64,000 bases of DNA from Pontibacillus salipaludis (GTDB lineage: Bacteria; Bacillota; Bacilli; Bacillales; BH030062): contig NZ_BMIN01000002.1 in assembly GCF_014642405.1 (NCBI RefSeq), positions 186,001 to 250,000 on the forward strand. Direction: 5' to 3'. Each line of letters starts with the position of its first letter. Positions within the stretch are counted from its first letter, which is position 1. A model generated the notes under the pieces. That model did not search any database. It worked only from the letters and a program-made list of their open reading frames with translations, and was not told where the DNA came from. Below are positions 58,970 through 64,000 of the stretch, one piece after another. The translations under genes and the position numbers were made by a program.

Positions 58970-60553
58970 TTATAAGGATAAAAGAATAAACCCACCTACT
59001 CCAGCTAAGGCACCGTAGAGAAGGGCTGGTCCGAGGGTTTTTCGGATAATATCTCCTTCTTTACCAGCCAGACCTACGACTGCGGATGCTGCTACTACAT
59101 TATGCACACAGATCATATTACCAGCTGATGAGCCCATCACTTGGACGGCTAGAACAATATCGCTATTCATATTCGTTTGGGTAGCTATACTATGTTGAAC
59201 AGGTGCAAATGTTAGGTTTGAAACCGTTGCACTTCCTGTAATGAAAGATCCAAGCTCTCCTAGATACGGAGCGACAAAGATCCACATGGAACCAAATCCA
59301 CCAGCAAGTGACTTGGCGATGTATTGAGGCATACTAGCTAACTCGTTGCCGTTAATACCAGAGTTTGTGAAGACTTGGACTAATGCTAATGTAAAGAGTA
59401 GTGCTAATCCTGCGTTTTTGATGGAACCAACCGCTTTTACTGAAGCGCTCGCAAATGTTGAAAAAGACTTTCTTTGAATCACTAAAGCTACTAAAGCTGC
59501 TACTACTAAAACAGTACCTGGAGAGTATAATACTTGCCATCCAGAAGAAATCCCTTCAAATCCAAGAATTCCATCCCAAGAAAGGTCTAGAACATTTAAC
59601 GTGAATTGTTTAACAGGCGTCACAATTCGTGTGATTAATAATAGTGCTACAACAACCAAGTAAGGAGACCAAGCCGTCAATAAACTCATAGAAGAAGCTT
59701 CTTCATCTTCTTTAAAGTCTTCTTGTAATGCTTCTTTCCATTCCTCTTTCGGAAGCAAGATTCCTTTCTTAGCTGTTACGGTTGCCATAACTAGCCCTGT
59801 CAAAGCTGCTAGGATGGACACAAATTCGTGGCCGAACCATTTCGCATATAATAGAGCCGAAATGGAATACGTTAATCCTACCATCAAAGACCATAGTAAT
59901 AATGGCGCTGAAGCTTTTATTCCCTTACCTTTGCCAAAGAAAATGGTCAAAATCAGGACTAAAATAAACGGAACAAATGTAGCTCCCAATAGATCGATCT
60001 GGGTAATCTTTACGGCAATGGTCTGAAAGAAAGTAAGATCAGCACCTGGTACATTACTCAGCCCTACCTGAACGGGGGTTCCCACTGCCCCAAAGGAAAC
60101 CGCTGAGCTATCGGCAATTAGAGCAAGCGCTGCTGCTGCCATAGGTGTAAATCCTAAAGCCACCATTAAGGGACCGGTAACGACAGCTGGTGTACCAAAT
60201 CCTGCTGCCCCCTCAATCAAAGAACCAAAAAGAAAGGCCACAATAATTACTTGAACTCTCATATCTTTAGAAATATTTCGGAAGCCCTGATTTATACGCG
60301 TAACAGCTCCTGTCCCGCGCAGTGTTTCTAAGAGCACGATTGCTCCGAACAGGATTAGAAGGATCGTCAAAGCTTTATGAGAGCCTTGCAACATAGAAGC
60401 TAAGATAACGTTACTCCCCACTCCCCACACTGTAAAGGATAAAAGGATCACAATAATGGCGCTAAACAACATTCCTTTTACAGCTGACATGCGAAGCAAA
60501 ACTAAAAAGATAAACGGAGCTATGATGGCACTTAATGCACTCAATACAAGCAT
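58970..60553 (-). CDS. L-lactate permease (LutP/LldP family), copy 2
   Basis: 527 residues and clearly a paralogue of the permease at 56610-58196: most residues match by eye and the family blocks are the same ([61 protein letters not shown]). Both are about 13-helix lactate:proton symporters; glycolate may also be carried, as known for E. coli LldP/GlcA. ATG 60553 follows TAGGAGGATTTCGTT. It has its own terminator and its own LutR-like palindrome, so the two copies are transcribed separately but probably by one regulator. Confidence 0.92.
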   Translation of the reverse strand: MLVLSALSAIIAPFIFLVLLRMSAVKGMLFSAIIVILLSFTVWGVGSNVILASMLQGSHKALTILLILFGAIVLLETLRGTGAVTRINQGFRNISKDMRVQVIIVAFLFGSLIEGAAGFGTPAVVTGPLMVALGFTPMAAAALALIADSSAVSFGAVGTPVQVGLSNVPGADLTFFQTIAVKITQIDLLGATFVPFILVLILTIFFGKGKGIKASAPLLLWSLMVGLTYSISALLYAKWFGHEFVSILAALTGLVMATVTAKKGILLPKEEWKEALQEDFKEDEEASSMSLLTAWSPYLVVVALLLITRIVTPVKQFTLNVLDLSWDGILGFEGISSGWQVLYSPGTVLVVAALVALVIQRKSFSTFASASVKAVGSIKNAGLALLFTLALVQVFTNSGINGNELASMPQYIAKSLAGGFGSMWIFVAPYLGELGSFITGSATVSNLTFAPVQHSIATQTNMNSDIVLAVQVMGSSAGNMICVHNVVAASAVVGLAGKEGDIIRKTLGPALLYGALAGVGGFILLSL

Positions 60554-60612
60554 AACGAAATCCTCCTAACTTTATATAAAACTCGACAATCTATGAATAA
60601 ACAAGTGGAAAG

Positions 60613-60633
60613 GTCAGTCATCAGATGACTGAC
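60613..60633. promoter_or_regulatory. Probable LutR operator before lactate permease 2
   Basis: A perfect 21-bp palindrome with core AGTCATCAGATGACT, about 60 bp before the start codon. It has the same TCATCAGATGA centre as the other two sites but different outer bases. Confidence 0.77.
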
Positions 60634-60727
60634 TCTACCTTAATGATATGTCGAGAAGCGGCGGATCTCAATAGATACTGGTGACAAAGTTGTGTGCATT
60701 GTGTGGCGAATTCGTTACAGTATTTAT

Positions 60728-62923
60728 TCACACCGTTTTACTTGCATAAACGGCGGTCTTTGTCTCTTTTGGCGCCACAAGAATAGGCCACCAAAACGGA
60801 GCCCCTCTCCATCCCTGTTCTTTCTTCCCTTGCTGATGTAGAAGAATAAGAGCCGGAACATGTGTAGCCACATTACGTGCTACTGCAAGCTCCCCTTGCC
60901 CATTTCCAGGAGTATCTGGAGATGATTCAAAGCGCCCGTTCTGGTCTAATCGTTTAATTTGACGACCGTGACGCATTACAATCCACACATACCCCTTTTC
61001 CTTAGATTCGTGTTCATTGGAAAGGTAATGGAGCATAGATTGGTAATCTTCTAGATTCCACTCATACCCATGTTCCATTTCAATCGTTTGATAGATTTGA
61101 GCAAGAATCTCACTCGCCGCTTCTACCGGTATGAGAAACGCTTCACCCTTATGCTTAACAGCAGAAACACGCCATTTCTCAAGCTGTTTTGTCACTTGGT
61201 TGATGGTCTTTTGGATGTGTGTTTTGTAGCCGGTTTGGAACCCAATAGGTAACATACGTTTATGAGGTTTCAACATTCTTATATTTGATAAGAGGATCTT
61301 GTTAGGGCTACATGGTATGATTTCTTCCATCGGATCCTTTTGAATAAACACAACGCCCTGCTCATGACCTCCACGCTCAAAGGACTCCCGAAGCTCTGTA
61401 TCAAACTCATGAATACGTTCCATAACGTCGTAAATACTTCGAGTCGTGTAAAAGCGTGTCACCGCCACATCCTCAAGTGGCCTAGCCCCATACATACGAG
61501 AGTGCTGAAGAACGGTATCCTGTTGAAAAGATTTTGGATTTCGTCCATAGAAGAAACCGATTAAGTTGCCAATCGTAATTCCTCGATCTAATATTTGTCC
61601 CCCTATAAACACATTCATCGGAGCTCTTAGTTGGAGCTGCCCTGTATGATCTAGAAGCTCATTCACATCCTTCTCTGAATTGACAACGGAACTCACCACG
61701 TGTTCTTCCAATACAGCCTTTCGAACTTCGTAGAATATCTCTTGAAAAGAAGGCTTAGGACCATCCACTTTTGAAACTGAACCTATTAGGTCTTTATAAG
61801 AGTCTTCTATGAGCTCCCTAAATATTGGGTCATCGTTTTGAGCGCTTTCTTTTAGCTGGGCGTCCATACGATTTAACAATTCTTCTTGCCAGGCGTGGGC
61901 CATTTTCCCTCTTTCCGTATGAATCATAAATGAATACTTTTTCATACGATCTCCGTTTTTACGTTGTTGCCATCTTCGAATCGAACTACCCACAATAAAA
62001 TTAACGAATGCTTGTCTTATATTGGTAATGTTTTTTTGATAGAGAAGCTCGTTAAGTTTTAATCTTCGCCTGTCCAGTTTCTTCATCACTTCAAGCTCCC
62101 GATCGTCCACTTCGTGGAATAGGTAAGACGCCAAGTGATCATCATCTTTAGACTTCTCAAAATACATCTCTCCCCCTACGTACTGATCATGAACAGGCAC
62201 GAGCTCAGTAAAAGCAGGGCGAACAGGTTGGAACACTTTATTCTCATGAATTCGTCGCTCTTCTGGTTGTAGGTACAAGGAATAAGGTGTAGCCGTTACT
62301 TGCAAGTAAGAAGTCGATGTGAGGACTTTACGTAACTCGTCAATCTTTCCTGAAATAACGCGCATTTCTTGTATATTGGCTTCTGTATTCTTTTGATAGG
62401 CAACACTTGCAAAGTCTGCCTCGTCATCGATGAAAAGGATTCGCTTAGAAGACAAAGCAGGGTACTTCTCAAACAAAGTCTGTTTCAATCGATCCATATT
62501 TTTGGTTTCTTTCTTAACAATGAACGCGAGCTTCTGACGGCGCTCCCATTTCCTCAAATTATCAGGCAAGCCCATAATATCAAAGACACGCATGTAATCA
62601 TCTTCGATATGAGAAGCAAATTCTTGATGCACTCGGACATAGGTTTGTCTGGCTAATGCATTTGTCCCTTTTGTTAGGATGATAACAAGATCATATCCAT
62701 TATCGTACGCTAACCCCATAACCCCAAGGAATGTACGGGTTTTCCCTGATTGCACCTTTCCAAGCAGCATACCCGGGCGGTTAGCACTAGTATGTTCCTC
62801 AACTAAACTCTTGACCGTGTTCTCAATACACTGACTTGTTTCCCAATTGTATCGTTTCTCTTTTTTTAAGGTTTGATAAAATTGACCATCTAATCGGATA
62901 GACTGATCAAGGCTGACTGACAT
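60728..62923 (-). CDS. Z1-domain helicase-like ATPase
   Basis: 731 residues. The N-terminal third is a P-loop ATPase: Walker A MLLGKVQSGKTRTFLGVM (about 52-69), Walker B ILFIDDEADFASVAY (about 164-178) and a helicase motif III-like QVTATPYSLYLQP (about 209-221). The middle is a Z1 domain (about 380-560), including APMNVFIGGQILDRGITIGN and QHSRMYGARP. The C-terminus is unassigned. Z1 proteins usually occur next to DNA methylases and nucleases in defence loci; here no such neighbour lies within the window, so the role is open. ATG 62923 is chosen behind AGAGGAG, and a GTG at 62932 overlaps that site. A terminator-like hairpin lies in its leader. Confidence 0.82.
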   Translation of the reverse strand: MSVSLDQSIRLDGQFYQTLKKEKRYNWETSQCIENTVKSLVEEHTSANRPGMLLGKVQSGKTRTFLGVMGLAYDNGYDLVIILTKGTNALARQTYVRVHQEFASHIEDDYMRVFDIMGLPDNLRKWERRQKLAFIVKKETKNMDRLKQTLFEKYPALSSKRILFIDDEADFASVAYQKNTEANIQEMRVISGKIDELRKVLTSTSYLQVTATPYSLYLQPEERRIHENKVFQPVRPAFTELVPVHDQYVGGEMYFEKSKDDDHLASYLFHEVDDRELEVMKKLDRRRLKLNELLYQKNITNIRQAFVNFIVGSSIRRWQQRKNGDRMKKYSFMIHTERGKMAHAWQEELLNRMDAQLKESAQNDDPIFRELIEDSYKDLIGSVSKVDGPKPSFQEIFYEVRKAVLEEHVVSSVVNSEKDVNELLDHTGQLQLRAPMNVFIGGQILDRGITIGNLIGFFYGRNPKSFQQDTVLQHSRMYGARPLEDVAVTRFYTTRSIYDVMERIHEFDTELRESFERGGHEQGVVFIQKDPMEEIIPCSPNKILLSNIRMLKPHKRMLPIGFQTGYKTHIQKTINQVTKQLEKWRVSAVKHKGEAFLIPVEAASEILAQIYQTIEMEHGYEWNLEDYQSMLHYLSNEHESKEKGYVWIVMRHGRQIKRLDQNGRFESSPDTPGNGQGELAVARNVATHVPALILLHQQGKKEQGWRGAPFWWPILVAPKETKTAVYASKTV

Positions 62924-62951
62924 AACGGTCACTCCTCTATAATCTTTCCAT

Positions 62952-62990
62952 AAAAAAAGCCATTCCCCTTCAAACAGAGCAATGGCTTTT
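62952..62990 (-). terminator. Terminator-like hairpin in the leader of the Z1 gene (possible attenuator)
   Basis: Minus strand AAAAGCCATT pairs with AATGGCTTTT, followed by further T residues (seven in all), about 29 nt before the Z1 start. An extended -10 (TGTTATACT, 63015-63007) lies just upstream, so transcripts would meet the hairpin almost at once. There is no other minus-strand gene upstream in the gap for it to end. Confidence 0.65.
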
Positions 62991-63157
62991 CTTTAATCTA
63001 CGTCCTAGTATAACAAATTTCTCCGGAATGAGGCAGGGGGAGCAGCGCGCTAATCTGAGCATAGTATTGTTCTCCTATCAGGAGCAAACTAACACCCAAG
63101 GTTCTCCTTTGTATTGTTTTGTATTAAAATGAAAGGGCTATGATAGGAGGCGTTACA

Positions 63158-63904
63158 ATGGAACATAAAGACATCAAATTAATCGCTTTAGATATGGACG
63201 GGACTTTGTTAAGTCCGAACCATGAAATTTCTGAAGCGAACAAACAGGCTATTCACGAGGCAAAACAAAAAGGAATCCACGTTGTTATTAGTACGGGCCG
63301 TTCTTTACCTAATTGCAAAGAGGTTATTGAACCGCTGGGTGAATCCGCATATCTTATTACCATTAACGGCGGTGAGATTTATGATGAAGGCTTCAACCTT
63401 GTGGAACGGAATCCTTTAAGTGGCAAGGATGTTCGACACCTATGGGACTTGACCAATAAGCACAACGCATTTTTCTGGTCTTCCACTGTAGAAGGACGCT
63501 TCAACAGTCATGAACCCTTTGAAAAGGAAGTTGAAGATTATGAATGGCTGAAATATGGGTTTGAGTTTGAGGACCCTGAACTTAGAGAAACGATTCTAAG
63601 CGAATTAGAGAACAATGACGCGTTTGAAGTTACGAATTCAAGTCCTACGAATATTGAGGTCAACCCAGCAGGGATTAATAAAGCTACTGCGCTCCGAAAA
63701 GTGACAGACTGGTTAGATTTAACCATGGATCAAGTGATGGCAGTCGGAGACAGCGTTAATGATCTGGCTATGATTCGCGAGGCTGGATACGGTGTAGCTA
63801 TGGGGAACGCTCAGGACATCGTTAAACAGGAAGCCCAGTGGGTGACAAGCACCAATAAAGAAGATGGTGTGGCCAAGGCAATTGAGCATGTTTTAAACCA
63901 ATAA
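63158..63904 (+). CDS. Cof-type HAD-superfamily sugar-phosphate phosphatase (YidA-like)
   Basis: 248 residues. HAD motif I is LIALDMDGTLLSPNH with the nucleophile Asp, motif II VVISTGRSL, motif III the lysine in NPAGINKATALRKV and motif IV MAVGDSVNDLAMIREAG. The C2-type cap (about 85-185) marks the Cof/YidA subfamily, whose members hydrolyse sugar phosphates or nucleotide-like substrates; the natural one here is unknown. ATG 63158 follows AGGAGGCGTTACA; an in-frame start at 63140 has no site. Monocistronic with a perfect terminator. Confidence 0.9.
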   Translation: MEHKDIKLIALDMDGTLLSPNHEISEANKQAIHEAKQKGIHVVISTGRSLPNCKEVIEPLGESAYLITINGGEIYDEGFNLVERNPLSGKDVRHLWDLTNKHNAFFWSSTVEGRFNSHEPFEKEVEDYEWLKYGFEFEDPELRETILSELENNDAFEVTNSSPTNIEVNPAGINKATALRKVTDWLDLTMDQVMAVGDSVNDLAMIREAGYGVAMGNAQDIVKQEAQWVTSTNKEDGVAKAIEHVLNQ

Positions 63905-63906
63905 CA

Positions 63907-63942
63907 CAAAAGCCAACACCACGAAGGTGTTGGCTTTTTCTT
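63907..63942. terminator. Bidirectional terminator
   Basis: AAAAGCCAACACC-ACGAA-GGTGTTGGCTTTTT between the HAD gene and the converging partial gene. Confidence 0.92.
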
Positions 63943-64000
63943 TTATTCATCTACTTTCACAATCACAGACGTTAATGGATCTAACGTAATAGAATCACTT
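63943..64000 (-). CDS. C-terminal end of a gene continuing beyond the window
   Basis: Minus-strand frame open from the right edge to TAA at 63945-63943, ending SDSITLDPLTSVIVKVDE. A short beta-strand tail such as this is common at the ends of alpha-amylase-family glycosidases (an L-x-P-x-x-S-x-V-x-x-V pattern), but 18 residues are not enough to name it. The bidirectional terminator directly after the stop supports a real gene end. Confidence 0.6.
   Translation of the reverse strand, partial: SDSITLDPLTSVIVKVDE

Overview
The window looks like a chromosomal segment of a low-GC, endospore-type Firmicute of the family Bacillaceae, probably a salt-tolerant genus of the Halobacillus/Pontibacillus kind (genus is a guess). 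Reasons: the divergent nifS-niaR / nadBCA arrangement, ypmR-ypmS, HelD, IDEAL and YesK proteins, lutABC with LutR, strong AGGAGG ribosome binding sites with frequent TTG/GTG starts, a BCCT compatible-solute transporter and an NhaC antiporter. No phage, IS transposase, CRISPR array, rRNA or tRNA was seen.

Layout. 1-5130: de novo NAD synthesis; niaR (cut by the window edge) and a NifS-type cysteine desulfurase face nadB-nadC-nadA across a shared NiaR-like operator. 5128-8489: membrane hydrolase, methionine gamma-lyase under a probable CcpA site, YesK, LysE exporter. 8585-12070: a DUF1906 protein, an unidentified leader RNA with terminator ahead of a stand-alone EAL phosphodiesterase, and a Rieske-tailed FAD oxidoreductase. 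12562-18880: DUF2188, asparagine synthetase, ypmR-ypmS, BCCT transporter, Hsp20. 19033-25310: NmrA-like reductase, repeats, MFS pump, glycosyltransferase-UDP-glucose dehydrogenase pair, cysK. 25483-30837: CAP lipoprotein, a 20-21 bp tandem array, lipase, IDEAL protein, HelD. 30961-40535: heterodimeric ABC exporter, channel-like protein lacking a K+ filter, diguanylate cyclase, MFS pump, two oxidoreductases. 41217-45400: two-component system, tandem structured repeats, NhaC. 45511-49684: LysR regulator, YkhA-type thioesterase, Nei glycosylase, split ThrE exporter. 50073-60553: one lactate/glycolate region, lutABC-glcDF, lutR and two paralogous lactate permeases, with a TCATCAGATGA-type palindrome in front of lutA and of each permease. 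60728-64000: an orphan Z1-domain helicase-like ATPase with a leader hairpin, a Cof-type HAD phosphatase, and the tail of another gene.

The most unusual content is in the gaps. Three interlocking families of GC-rich self-complementary repeats are scattered through the window: family A (about 125-140 bp palindromes, eight copies or hybrids), family B (about 180 bp, three head-to-tail copies plus a fragment at 43169-43710, and one copy sitting inside a family A element at about 40763-40950) and module C (about 60 bp, three helices, present inside B and alone inside an A copy). Stems in B and C differ between copies by paired, compensating changes, as expected of a conserved fold. Together with the nesting, this makes them the best candidate here for an undescribed mobile or RNA-based element.
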